IMG/VR virus record: IMGVR_UViG_3300025133_000305
Location: 1-37,558 of that record
Strand: one strand, 5' to 3'
Origin: a virus
Length of the DNA: 37,558 nucleotides
The notes beneath the pieces were generated by a model. The model did not search any database, was not told the origin of the DNA, and was given only the letters and a program-made list of their open reading frames with translations. Position numbers and translations under genes: made by a program. Every line of letters starts with the position of its first letter. Within the stretch, counting starts at the first letter, position 1. Below are positions 14,321 to 24,300 of this stretch, piece by piece.

Positions 14321-14340
14321 CGGGGGGCTTCGGCCCCCTG
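14321..14340 (+). terminator. GC hairpin with TTCG loop after the capsid gene
   Basis: An 8-bp stem from CGGGGGGC to GCCCCCTG with one G-U pair and a TTCG loop. There is no T-run after it, so it may pause or protect messenger ends, as T7's terminator after gene 10 lowers downstream expression (established for T7). Two similar hairpins lie at 36382-36399 and 36743-36759. Confidence 0.45.
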
Positions 14341-14366
14341 GCTAACCCAATAAAGGAGGAGAATAG

Positions 14367-14954
14367 ATGGCATCATTAACTGAAGTTGAAGCTGTAAGCG
14401 AACTACTTATGGCTGTTGGGGAACAGCCCGTTACCTCGCTTGACGCACCTTTGCCCAGCGATGTTTCTATGGCCCAGAAAACATTGACATCGGTTGACCT
14501 CGAGGTTCAACTTGCGGGATACTCCTTTAATCGAGAGTTTAGCATTACTCTTAGCCCCCACAGCGGGACTGGGAAAATTGAGCTTGACGCTGACGTTGTT
14601 CACGTTGAGCCCGCACGAAGAGGCGCAGGTTTAGGGGTACGGGGCGGTTACCTTTACGATAGAATAGAGAACACAGATGTATTTACTTCGGATGTTAAAG
14701 TTCATCTTACTCGGCACCTTGCTTTTGCCGATTTGCCTTACCCTGCTCGCATGTATGTTACTAGGAAGGCCACGCGCGTTTTCGCAGAAAGGCTTTTAGG
14801 TGATGTAAACCAGGCACTGCGCTCGGATGAGGCACAGGCACGGGCACTATTTATTGACGCAGAGACGACTATCACGGACTATCGGTTTAGTGATTCCTAC
14901 GACTCTTTTCGGACAATGGGTCGTCGCTCACCGATGGATGGTTATGGAGCATAA
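14367..14954 (+). CDS. Tail tubular protein A, T7 gp11-like
   Basis: A 195-residue protein, the size of T7 gp11. TEVEAVSELLMAVGEQPVTSLD and the later DVKVHLTRHLAFADLPYPARMYVTRKATRVFAERLLGD are family signatures. It forms the ring between portal and nozzle. It has GGAGGAG before the ATG and overlaps the start of the next gene by one base. The usual partner, tail tubular protein B, follows directly. Confidence 0.93.
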   Translation: MASLTEVEAVSELLMAVGEQPVTSLDAPLPSDVSMAQKTLTSVDLEVQLAGYSFNREFSITLSPHSGTGKIELDADVVHVEPARRGAGLGVRGGYLYDRIENTDVFTSDVKVHLTRHLAFADLPYPARMYVTRKATRVFAERLLGDVNQALRSDEAQARALFIDAETTITDYRFSDSYDSFRTMGRRSPMDGYGA

Positions 14955-17875
14955 TGGGTCTAGTCTCAAGGTCTATTGGTAATCTGATTGGCGGCGTAAG
15001 CCAACAGCCGGACAGTCTCCGTTATGCCAACATGGCAAGCGAGAGTATCAATGCCTTTCCAGACCTTGCGAACGGTCTTGACAAAAGGAATCCTACCGAG
15101 CACATAACTGAGCTCATCGATTCTTCGGGCGCCGGTTTGGACACTGCGACTACGTCTAAGTTTCATGTAATAAATAGGAGCCCCAGCGAGCGTTACGCTC
15201 TTGTATTTTATAACGACAGCGGTGGCGACCCTGCTATTAAGGCGTTTAACCTTTTATCGGGCGAAGAAGTTAATATCTATAATTCCGAGTCTGTTGCTCT
15301 TTCTGCCTCGGACCTTACAGGGTATCTACCGAATGGCACGCCAATGATATCCGATGTTGACCTTTTGACAGTTTCAGACCACACGTTTGTTCTAAATAAG
15401 GAGATTGAGACCGCCCTGTCTAGTACAACTACTGATGCTCAGACAGTGGAAGCGTTTGTCTCCATTAAAGCGGGCGCATACGCTCAGAAGTATGGCTTGT
15501 TAATTGATGGTGTGGAGTACAAGATTGACATGAGCGGCACCGGCGGCAATACAACGGTTCCACCTGACTCCCCAGCGTCTAATGACCCTGTAGACGGTGA
15601 GACCCCCGATGGTTCAAACCGTCATCATGCAAAATATGTCGGGACGGATGTCATTGCAGAATACTTGAAGTATGACATATTGACCACGGCGCTTGGTTGT
15701 TCTTGTGGTACAGGCACATTTAACAACGGCTCTGGGCAAACAGTGTCATGGGAAAATGCAACCGGCGGAAGTTTTAAACTCGAGTTTCATGGAAAAGCAC
15801 CTAATAACACGAGTATGGTCGCAACAACAGGAGCGATTGCCCACGACGCAGACGCAACTGCACTTGCATCGGCTATCGAGCTTTGCAGTGACGCCTTTAC
15901 TGTTTCGACTGTTACGGACAACTCTTCGGGTGCGCTCTCTTCCTTTAAAGTAAAGACTTCGAGGTGGGGCATTATTAATACCGAAAACGTTTACGCGAAT
16001 ATAGTTGAGAACACACTGTCCGCCTCTGTCGATACCTACAACGTAAACCGCTCAGGGCACGTCCTTCATATTCAGAAGCCAGACCCAACAACAGGCGACC
16101 CCACTGATTTCTCTATAGAAATGATAGAGGGTTCTGCTGACCGAAACATGAGTATTGCGATGGGCTCTGTAGAGTCCTTGTCGGACCTACCACCACGGGC
16201 CAACCACGGGACAATCCTGAAGGTTGCTGGCCTCGTTGACGACACCGCCGACGATTACTATGTCGAGTTCATTACGGATGATGATGGCGCAAGTGGCATG
16301 TCCTCTGGGCGGTGGGAGGAGACTGTTGGTTTTGGTGTTGAAACCTCGTGGGACGCAACGACAATGCCTCACGTTCTCGAGAGTCATATTGATGACGGTA
16401 GTGGCCCTGTTGGCGAAGCAAACGCCCCATATTTTATCTGGAACACATTTCCGTGGTCTGACCGCGAGTGCGGAGACGATGAAACGAACAAGGCATCTTC
16501 GTTTAAGGATACGACCATCCAGGCTATGGTGTTTCACCGCAATCGTTTTGGGTTAATTTCAGGGGAATCGCTAGCCCTTTCGGAGGCCGGCGAGCCCGGT
16601 AACTTTTGGCGCAACACGGTTATTGATTTGTTAGACTCGGACAGGATTGACATTACGGCACGGTCTAGAAAGCTTTCTTTGATAAAGAGTGCTGTTGAAG
16701 TTCAAGAGTCTCTTGTTTTGATTGCGGACCAAGTCCAGTTTAGGCTTGACGACGGTGGGACGCTTTTGACTCCATCATCTGCTGGTCTTCGCCAGGTCTC
16801 TGCATATGAAGTAAAGTCTGGTGTTCCTCCTGTAGCTGTTGGGACTGAGGCTTTCTATGTCCAGCGTCGCGGCGACTTCTCGGGGGTCAATCGGTTTTTT
16901 AATGCAAGCACGGGTTCGGCAAACATCTTTCGCTCATTGGACGCTACCCCCCACGTTCCTCGCTACATAAAGGGGAACATTGTCGATATGACATCGTCCG
17001 AAGGGCAGGGCCTACTTGCGTGTACTACTCAGACGTCTGGCACAGGTGCGGAGGCTAATGTTGTGTACATGCACAAGTGGGCTGATATTGGTGAGAGGCG
17101 AGTTCAGTCTGCTTGGTTTAAGTTTGACTTGGGTTCTGGGGCGACTATCCGTGGCATTGAGTTTGTTGAGGACGACCTTTACTTAGCGGTTGAGCGTTCA
17201 AGCACGCTATATCTGGAGAAGATTGCCCTTGGTGGTGGAATCGCAGACTCTGGGGCATGGTATAAGGCAAGGGTAGACCGCCGAATTAGCCATGACAACG
17301 CTGATGTAACAGTAACCTGGGATTCTGGGACAGGGAAGACGACTGTTAATGTCCCCTATGTTGTGACTGACGACGTAACCCTTGTAGAAAAACACGCTGG
17401 GGCACAGGCCGGCGGCACTTACGTCACAGAGACTCCTGAAGCGGCGAGTGGCGGAACGACGGACATTATTTTTGATGGGGACTACTCGTCTAAAGATTTC
17501 TGGGTTGGTGTTGACTACGAGATGCGCCATTCAATGAGTGACCCCAAACTGGTTGGACCGACACGAGGTGGGGAGAGCCGTGTCTTGACTGGTCGTTTCC
17601 ACGTTCGCCGTGTGTTTGTTGACGTAGCGTCAGCAGGTTCTTGGTTGGCCGAGGTTACGGCTGAAGGTCGTTCCGTTGCCTCTAAAGAATATGCGGCGGA
17701 CATGACAGGTTCTAATAGCTCAGTTGTAGAGCAGGAGGGTATTAACAATGTGCCTATCTTGGCAGTCTCAGGAGGATATACATTCGACATCGTCAACAGC
17801 ACACCTTACTCCTCTAGGTTCGTGGCTCTTGAGTACGAGGGTGATTTCAAAACCAGGAGTCGGAGAGTTGGCTAA
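14954..17875 (+). CDS. Tail tubular protein B (nozzle), T7 gp12-like
   Basis: A 973-residue protein, longer than T7 gp12 (794). The N-terminus SRSIGNLIGGVSQQPDSLRY is diagnostic. FRLDDGGTLLTPSSAGLRQVSAYEV and YVQRRGDFSGVNRFF mark the conserved core in the middle. The extra length lies partly in a Gly/Thr/Ser-rich insertion around residues 190-370, whose WENATGG ... LASAIELCSDAFTVSTVTDN part resembles the beta module of the 8730-10214 protein. The insertion may add surface contacts. The stop overlaps the next start. Confidence 0.93.
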   Translation: MGLVSRSIGNLIGGVSQQPDSLRYANMASESINAFPDLANGLDKRNPTEHITELIDSSGAGLDTATTSKFHVINRSPSERYALVFYNDSGGDPAIKAFNLLSGEEVNIYNSESVALSASDLTGYLPNGTPMISDVDLLTVSDHTFVLNKEIETALSSTTTDAQTVEAFVSIKAGAYAQKYGLLIDGVEYKIDMSGTGGNTTVPPDSPASNDPVDGETPDGSNRHHAKYVGTDVIAEYLKYDILTTALGCSCGTGTFNNGSGQTVSWENATGGSFKLEFHGKAPNNTSMVATTGAIAHDADATALASAIELCSDAFTVSTVTDNSSGALSSFKVKTSRWGIINTENVYANIVENTLSASVDTYNVNRSGHVLHIQKPDPTTGDPTDFSIEMIEGSADRNMSIAMGSVESLSDLPPRANHGTILKVAGLVDDTADDYYVEFITDDDGASGMSSGRWEETVGFGVETSWDATTMPHVLESHIDDGSGPVGEANAPYFIWNTFPWSDRECGDDETNKASSFKDTTIQAMVFHRNRFGLISGESLALSEAGEPGNFWRNTVIDLLDSDRIDITARSRKLSLIKSAVEVQESLVLIADQVQFRLDDGGTLLTPSSAGLRQVSAYEVKSGVPPVAVGTEAFYVQRRGDFSGVNRFFNASTGSANIFRSLDATPHVPRYIKGNIVDMTSSEGQGLLACTTQTSGTGAEANVVYMHKWADIGERRVQSAWFKFDLGSGATIRGIEFVEDDLYLAVERSSTLYLEKIALGGGIADSGAWYKARVDRRISHDNADVTVTWDSGTGKTTVNVPYVVTDDVTLVEKHAGAQAGGTYVTETPEAASGGTTDIIFDGDYSSKDFWVGVDYEMRHSMSDPKLVGPTRGGESRVLTGRFHVRRVFVDVASAGSWLAEVTAEGRSVASKEYAADMTGSNSSVVEQEGINNVPILAVSGGYTFDIVNSTPYSSRFVALEYEGDFKTRSRRVG

Positions 17876-18377
17876 AGCCGAAGTACAAATTGCGACAAGA
17901 GCTGACTGCTTTGACGTTGGTCGTCGTTTACGCTCGGACGATTGGTTGGAGATGAGATATCTAATGGGCGAGTGCGACCCGAGTTGGTCTCTTGACCTCC
18001 AGCGCATGTCGGCACCGCAGGAAACTTTTTGTCTTCGTTTTGATGGTCGGCGAGCGGCGATTTTCGGTTGCCCCGAAGGCCAGCCTGGGGTAGGGGTTCC
18101 CTGGATGATGGGGACGGATGACCTCCTGCGGCGTCGTTTTACATTCCACCACATGTCAAAGCGTGCGGTGAGCTATTGGGCGGCACAGTATTCGGTTTTG
18201 GCAAATGTTGTCTGGGAAGGAAGTTCCTCAATACCCTGGTTGCGCCGTTTAGGCTTCAGTGTTGGCGAGGACGTTGTTAGAGAGACTCCGTCTGGCGGCA
18301 AGTTTCTTGGTTTTAACTTAAAAGGAGGAAAGGTATGTGTCTCTTCGCAGGACTCGCATCGGCAGGAACAGCTCTAG
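17868..18377 (+). CDS. Internal virion protein A, T7 gp13-like (GNAT-fold)
   Basis: A 169-residue protein read from the TTG at 17868, which overlaps the upstream stop and has AGGAG (17855-17859) 8 bases before it. The frame is open up to an ATG at 17748, but that start lies well inside the nozzle gene. GVGVPWMMGTDDLLRRRFTF and the end SSIPWLRRLGFSVGEDVV match gp13-like proteins, which share the acetyltransferase fold but may lack activity. It assists incorporation of the other internal proteins. It overlaps the next gene by 43 bases. Confidence 0.75.
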   Translation: MAKAEVQIATRADCFDVGRRLRSDDWLEMRYLMGECDPSWSLDLQRMSAPQETFCLRFDGRRAAIFGCPEGQPGVGVPWMMGTDDLLRRRFTFHHMSKRAVSYWAAQYSVLANVVWEGSSSIPWLRRLGFSVGEDVVRETPSGGKFLGFNLKGGKVCVSSQDSHRQEQL

Positions 18378-18916
18378 CCGGCGGAGCGGCTCAAGCCGCA
18401 GTGATGGATAAGTTGCTTATGGCGGGCGTTCAGGGGGCTATGCAGATGCAAGCGGCCCGGGACCAGAATCAGGCGGCAGGTCGGGCAATGGAGCAAAACA
18501 AGGCGCTTGCAGTAACCTCGGCCAACCAACAGTACCAAGATATTTTATTACGCCAGCTTGAGGAGCAAGAAGCTTCGGCTGTAGAGATTGAGCGTTTAAT
18601 GAGTGAGAGTCGTCAGGCTGGCTCCACAGCGGCGCTTGCTGGTGCGGAAGCTGGCATCTCTGGCGGTTCATTGGAGGAGAAGTTACAGGCTTTCTCTCGA
18701 GCGGAATCGCAGTACCAGCTCAACACACAAAGGAACATGTCGATGCGTCGTGCGGCTTATGGTCAACAAATGAGAGGAACTCGGAACCAAGCCGAGGCAC
18801 GCATTGAATCTTTCCGTCCCAACCTTTCTTATTACGGTCTTGATGACTTCCTCTTGGGAGTTGGTACGGCTGGTGTAGGGGCTTACTACGACTTCTTCCC
18901 TCCACCCACTGACTAG
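18335..18916 (+). CDS. Internal virion protein B, T7 gp14-like
   Basis: A 193-residue protein, the size of T7 gp14 (196). The N-terminus MCLFAGLASAGTALAGGAAQ is Ala/Gly-rich and hydrophobic. It is followed by a long Gln/Ala-rich helix (residues about 40-150) with the usual AALAGAEAGISGGSLEEKL and RAESQYQLNTQRNMSM. Such proteins form the outer-membrane part of the channel for DNA ejection. It has a strong AAGGAGGAAAGGT before the ATG. Confidence 0.85.
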   Translation: MCLFAGLASAGTALAGGAAQAAVMDKLLMAGVQGAMQMQAARDQNQAAGRAMEQNKALAVTSANQQYQDILLRQLEEQEASAVEIERLMSESRQAGSTAALAGAEAGISGGSLEEKLQAFSRAESQYQLNTQRNMSMRRAAYGQQMRGTRNQAEARIESFRPNLSYYGLDDFLLGVGTAGVGAYYDFFPPPTD

Positions 18917-18927
18917 GGTTAGAAAAA

Positions 18928-21351
18928 ATGGCTAACGAAAACTTAAGGACACGGGCTGGAACCTACGCGGCATCAAGCCGCTCTGGGTTTAGTCCATTTA
19001 AGGGGCTCCAGCCAGCGGCAGGGACTACCCCCGATGCATACTATCGCCCCGACATATCCTCTCAGCTAACCGCTTCCGAGGGACGGTTCTTGACTTTAGC
19101 GAAGACATTCTCTGGTCTATCTCCGACACTTAGTCGCATGGTTGATGTTCAGTTCAAGGGCGCTGTTGCTGGCGAACAGTCAGCCGTTGCGTCGGCGGTT
19201 GCGGGATTGGACCCAAGAGAGACAAGCCAGAAAGAATGGTCCACCCTCGTGAAAGAACATAGTGAGCTGGCGTCAACGAGCCCGTGGTCGAAAGTCTTTT
19301 TTGACGAGGAAAAAGGAAAAGCGAGGGTCTTGTTGTATCAAAACGACCTGGAAGAGGCTCGTGCAGAGCTCGAAAACCCTGATGGGGAAACTGACCTTGA
19401 GACAGTCTTTGCCGGTCTACGCGCCGAGTACCTCGAGGGTGGTTCAGTCTGGACGAAACAGAAATTTATTGCAGGTGCCTCCGCTGTTGAAGACTCGTTT
19501 AGAAGACAGGTGTCCGCAGTAAAGAACGAAAGAGTTCTACAGGAACAGGACCGAATCTTTGTAAACGGTGTGGCCACCCTTACTACTGATGCACTGGCTG
19601 GTGAACCGGGGATACCCAAAGAAGAGTTTCTAGCTCTTCTTGGAGAATACTCCACGCTCACAGGAGACCCTGGCACGGCCAGGAAATTGGCTTTAGATGC
19701 TTTTGAGTTCGCAAGCATAGCTTTTATTGAAGCTGGCGGTAGCCAAGGCGATGCAGGCACTAGGCTTGGACTTCTGTTTGCTTCCCTTGAAGAGTTAGAG
19801 GGTAAGTCGGGACCACTCTTTACAAAAACAGAGATGACAGAACTAGAGCTTAGTGTTCAACAAACACTCGACCAGAAGGAAGGTGCGGATAGCCGCATCA
19901 TAGCAAAGTACAAGGACCCAATCAACGATTTGGTGGTGAAGACCCTGGGGAAGTCAGATGAGGAAGCTCGTGCGCTTTTTGAGACACAACTCAAAACATG
20001 GTGGGCTAAAGAAGGCCAGCCAGATGGAGACACTTCGTACGAACTTCGCGGCCTTATGAAGATGCGCCAGAAAATGAAAGAAGAAGACTCGATATCGTCT
20101 CCCATTTGGAACGACATCACCGCCGAAATTGAACGTGGCGAATTTACGGAAACAAACATTTTTGAGAGCGGATATTCCATTCAGTTACAGCGCGAACTTC
20201 AGGAAATCTGGCACACCAGAGCTCCCGCAGGTTTGGCTAGAGCACATGTAAGCTCGCAATTTTTCGACGAACTTCTTAAGAGTCGTCTTGGATTCGGAGA
20301 GAAAAACCTATCTTACTTTTCGGTCTGGGCCGAGCGGGCTCGTAACCATGTGGCGACATTCATTCAAGATAAGATAGTTAGCAACACAGAAGACGTGACC
20401 AATAGTGCCTTGCTAGCCCGCGACGGCGTCTCGTGGACGAATGAAGCACTTGAGGGTTTCGACGAGCCGGTGCTTGACCAGGATGGTGGTCGGGTGGCTC
20501 CTGGTTCTAGTCAGCATGTTCCACCTGCCCACATCCCAATCGACGAGTTACCTCCCACGGAGCAAGTGAAACGGCAAGCTGTCGAGGCGGAAACCACAGA
20601 GGTGGAAAAAGGAAGGACACAGACCGCGCTCCAACTTTTTGAACCATTCTTGGAAAGCTCAGGGTTTCCCAGGACACTAAATGCTCTTCCTCCCGTTCAA
20701 AGAGTTCTGTCGTTTCTCCAGCAACCTTCAGGATTGTCCCTTGGTGGGTGGTTTGATAGAAACCGCGCTCACGATGCACAACCGGCTGAGAACATGGACC
20801 CCGGTGCAATTGCCGCCGCCTACATACTCCACAAGGATACGAGTGAGGTAGGAGGACGTGAGAAAAGTGAGGTATACCAGGAGGGAGTCGGGCCCTTACG
20901 AAAAAACCAGAAGGCTCTAACGAAGGCTTTGGTGGAAGCGGTACCCCTTATTACCGAGATGGTAGGGCGATTGAATCGTGGGAAACAGGTTTCTGGCCCA
21001 AAGTACACGACTGCTGTTGAAGTTTATCGGATGGCTGGTGGTGGTCGAGACGGTGGTCGAGGGGGTCTATCTATAGAGGAGCTAGAATCTGGCGAACTAA
21101 AGACCTTGGGTGGAACCGTAACGGTTCCACAAGAGCTCTTCCTTCCGACAAAGTGGCCTATGGTTGACTCGTGGGAAGAGCTTGAGAGAATGAAGCCGGA
21201 AGGGTGGCAAAAAATTCTAGAAGCTCTACACCCCGACATCCAAGCCCGCTTGAAGCTCGAGGCTGAAGCTTTTTCCAGGGAGCCCTGGGAAGAGCTTGAA
21301 CAGAAGCAGGGAAACCTTTTAATGCTCCTCTTAATGAGACCTTTAACCTAA
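18928..21351 (+). CDS. Internal virion protein C, T7 gp15-like
   Basis: An 807-residue protein, close to T7 gp15 (747), with a Ser/Gly-rich start and a long helical body. By order (gp14-like before, gp16-like after) it is the gp15 equivalent, part of the periplasmic ejection tunnel. Residues 650-661, YQEGVGPLRKNQ, match residues 1708-1719 of the next protein at 9 of 12 positions, although the DNA has drifted. A Gly/Arg-rich stretch (MAGGGRDGGRGG) follows. Confidence 0.8.
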   Translation: MANENLRTRAGTYAASSRSGFSPFKGLQPAAGTTPDAYYRPDISSQLTASEGRFLTLAKTFSGLSPTLSRMVDVQFKGAVAGEQSAVASAVAGLDPRETSQKEWSTLVKEHSELASTSPWSKVFFDEEKGKARVLLYQNDLEEARAELENPDGETDLETVFAGLRAEYLEGGSVWTKQKFIAGASAVEDSFRRQVSAVKNERVLQEQDRIFVNGVATLTTDALAGEPGIPKEEFLALLGEYSTLTGDPGTARKLALDAFEFASIAFIEAGGSQGDAGTRLGLLFASLEELEGKSGPLFTKTEMTELELSVQQTLDQKEGADSRIIAKYKDPINDLVVKTLGKSDEEARALFETQLKTWWAKEGQPDGDTSYELRGLMKMRQKMKEEDSISSPIWNDITAEIERGEFTETNIFESGYSIQLQRELQEIWHTRAPAGLARAHVSSQFFDELLKSRLGFGEKNLSYFSVWAERARNHVATFIQDKIVSNTEDVTNSALLARDGVSWTNEALEGFDEPVLDQDGGRVAPGSSQHVPPAHIPIDELPPTEQVKRQAVEAETTEVEKGRTQTALQLFEPFLESSGFPRTLNALPPVQRVLSFLQQPSGLSLGGWFDRNRAHDAQPAENMDPGAIAAAYILHKDTSEVGGREKSEVYQEGVGPLRKNQKALTKALVEAVPLITEMVGRLNRGKQVSGPKYTTAVEVYRMAGGGRDGGRGGLSIEELESGELKTLGGTVTVPQELFLPTKWPMVDSWEELERMKPEGWQKILEALHPDIQARLKLEAEAFSREPWEELEQKQGNLLMLLLMRPLT

Positions 21352-21360
21352 TACAGAACA

Positions 21361-24300
21361 ATGACATTTGAGTTCGACCAGAACGCATTCAATCGAGACT
21401 TCGGCCCAGGGGCCAGAGAAGAGGAAGAGAGTTTTTTCCAGCAACTGTTCCTGGCGCCATTGCGTGGTGCTGAGGGTGCCGTACAAGGTATCTACAACAT
21501 GGCCGATTGGATGACCTTTGACGCTTTGCCGGATTACGACAAGAGACTTCTTGGTCATTCATCTCACTGGGCTCCTGCTCTCGTTGAAGGGATGACTCAG
21601 TTTGTTGTTCCGTTTGCCGGACTTGGACTTGCCTCAAAAGGCTCCAAAGCGTTTACAGCATTAACTAGGGCAACGCGCCTGAGCGGGAAGCTACCAAAAA
21701 AGGCAAGTGATTACATCGGAAGATATGTTGTTGGCGGCGCTATGGCGGACATGGTTGCTTTTAACGGGGACGAGGGTCGCTTCTCAGACTTGGTTCAGCT
21801 ATACCCCGCGCTCCAGAACCCACTTACTGAGTTTCTCGCAACGGACGAGAACGACTCCTTCTTAGAAGGTCGGATGAAGAATGTTCTTGAGGGTGGGATT
21901 ATGGGTCTCGCGTTCGATGGCTTCATTGCGGCGGCAAAGGTTACGCGGAAAATCGGTTTTGACAAGGCAAAGGGTCGAACAGACGAGGCCATTGCGAAGG
22001 ACCTTGAGAACGACCCCGAGTACATGACCCAGGACAAGAAGATTAGACAAGCCCACTCCGCTATGTGGCGAGAAGAGTTTGGTTATGACCACGATGTAGC
22101 TCTCTCAACGGACGCGATGATGGACGCAATGGGGCTTGACCGCTCACGAATTGTTCACGACGCGGACTTGTCGATGTTAAACAAGGTTGCTGATGGAAAC
22201 TACACCCTGTACCAACTTCCCCCAGGCGGTTCCGAGAAGTTCGAGAAGTTCTACCATAAGACTTTGCAGGGTCTTGAGAGGTTTGACGACAATATGTCTT
22301 TAGCTCAAGTCAGGGATGCTGTTGGTGGGAAGGAACTAGAATGGGAATTTACAGGTCTTGGGGCCATGCTTGATGAGTTGCCAGATGCAACTGTGGGTGA
22401 CGCTAAGGCGGCGTTTGAGCCTGTGATGTTGAGTGAGGAGATTCGTGTATCGTCAGGAGGAAGCGAATACATTGCAGGTCTTCGTCGCAACCAACGCTAC
22501 AATCAATATGCTCTTGATGAGGTTCTTGATGTCCTTGAACTCGCCGCACAGGAAAATGTCGATGCTCACACGGCGTTGAGCAATGACTACCCCTCGTGGC
22601 AAGCTTTGCACGATGGAGGGTTTCAAGAACTGCTCGATGATGACAACTGGGCGCAGATAGTCCTAGATGACCTTGGTGTGACCAAGCCTGAGCTTTCACC
22701 AGACAGGATAACAAAGTTCGGCCAATACGTCCCTGATGATATCGAGAACTACCGTGAACTAGTCGTTAATTTTGAAAACGCAGAGGCCGGAATGGATTAT
22801 GGTCAGCACTTCGATTACAACACTGTACTTCATGCTCGCTTTGGTGACGAGACGGGCCGAGGAGGCAAAAAGATTCTCCAGGTCTTTGAGATTCAGAGTG
22901 ATTGGAGTGCAAAGGGGCGGGAATTAGGGTATGAGGGAGAATTTCAATGGGAAGGTAAGACATATAAGGAAGGAGACTTAAAGGCTGTTCAAACAAAAAG
23001 TGCCGCCGGCAGTGGCTGGCGCATCGTTGACAAAGACGGCACTCCGTTAAAGGGTGCTGATGCCACGAATTTCCCAGACTCGCTGACCACCGAGTCCGGA
23101 GGAGCGAACTACGCTTCGGTATCCACTGCGAAATCTATACTTTGGTCGTGGATTGACGGCGCAGACCAATACGGAGTACGACCTCCACGTCACCCCTTTA
23201 TGAAGTCATGGCCGGAACACGCTGTCCAGCGTATGTTTAAGTTGGCCGCAGAAGAAGGATATGACGGGATTCGTTTTGTCTCTGATGCAGAAGTAAAAGC
23301 CATCCAAGGGATTGACCCTGGTGCCACCACTTTGTACACACACCGTATTCCCAAGGCGGCAAAGGTCTACGCCAAGAAGAAGGGGTTCCATGCGCCAGAA
23401 GTTCGGCAAATAGACGATGGGTCTTGGGCTGTGTTTGAGGCCGACAAGCGTGTGACAAGCAGAACTTATGCGACAAAAGAGGGGGCTGAAAAGACCGCAG
23501 GGAAACCGCATGGGACACCCACCAAAGAGTCCACGATGGCGGGTTACCGCATTGTGCAATCTCAAGACAGTGGCCGTTACCATGTTCGGGATGAAGCAGG
23601 GTACTCTCGTGGAGGCACGACTTATGAGACTCTTAAAGAAGCGGAAGACTGGATTGCAGATAAAACGACAGTCGATACCTACCTCTTCGATGATGCTTCC
23701 CGTGCAAAGGTAGGCGAGGCAGACCCATTGTTCCAAAGGCCAGGTGCCGCAGGAATTCCAGATGGAGCTCCACGCGCCTACGTTGCATTTAAGGGTGGGA
23801 AAGCTTACATAAACGCACTTAACAACCCTAACCCATCTTCAGGCGTTCACGAGCTTGCTCATGTTGCGCGGAAGTTCCTGTTCGACCTTGAGGTTAAGCC
23901 TGACGAGCGTGCTGGGATTAGTGATGACATGATAAAGGTTGCCGGTGATTGGGCCGGTGCGAGGTTCGACGAGAACACTGGCCGATATTCGTGGGATAGG
24001 GCGGCAGAAGAAAAGTTTGCCAAGGGATTTGAGAGGTACCTGCACACAGGCAAGGCTCCGTCCTCGAAACTTAAAGAGTTGTTTTCTCGCTTTGCGTCAT
24101 GGATGCGTAGTGTTTACACTAACATAACAGGCTCCGCGATTGATGTTGACGTTTCCCCTGAGATGGAGAAAGTGTTTAACGCTCTCGTTCAGAGAGGCGA
24201 CCTTCCAGAGGTAAAGGGTCGAAGGACTAGAGCAAAAGAAGACACGGGCGGCATTGGTTTCCTGGGCCAAGAAAGCAAGTACGGAACTGGAGATGAGTTC

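Noticed and set aside
14308-14330. TAATAC followed by a G-tract, resembling a T7 promoter
   Set aside because: Only the first six bases and the Gs agree, the spacing is wrong and no single-subunit RNA polymerase gene is present.
17748-17867. Upstream extension of the gp13-like gene to an ATG at 17748
   Set aside because: The added residues overlap the nozzle gene by 128 bases and do not match gp13-like proteins; the TTG at 17868 has a good ribosome site and coupling.
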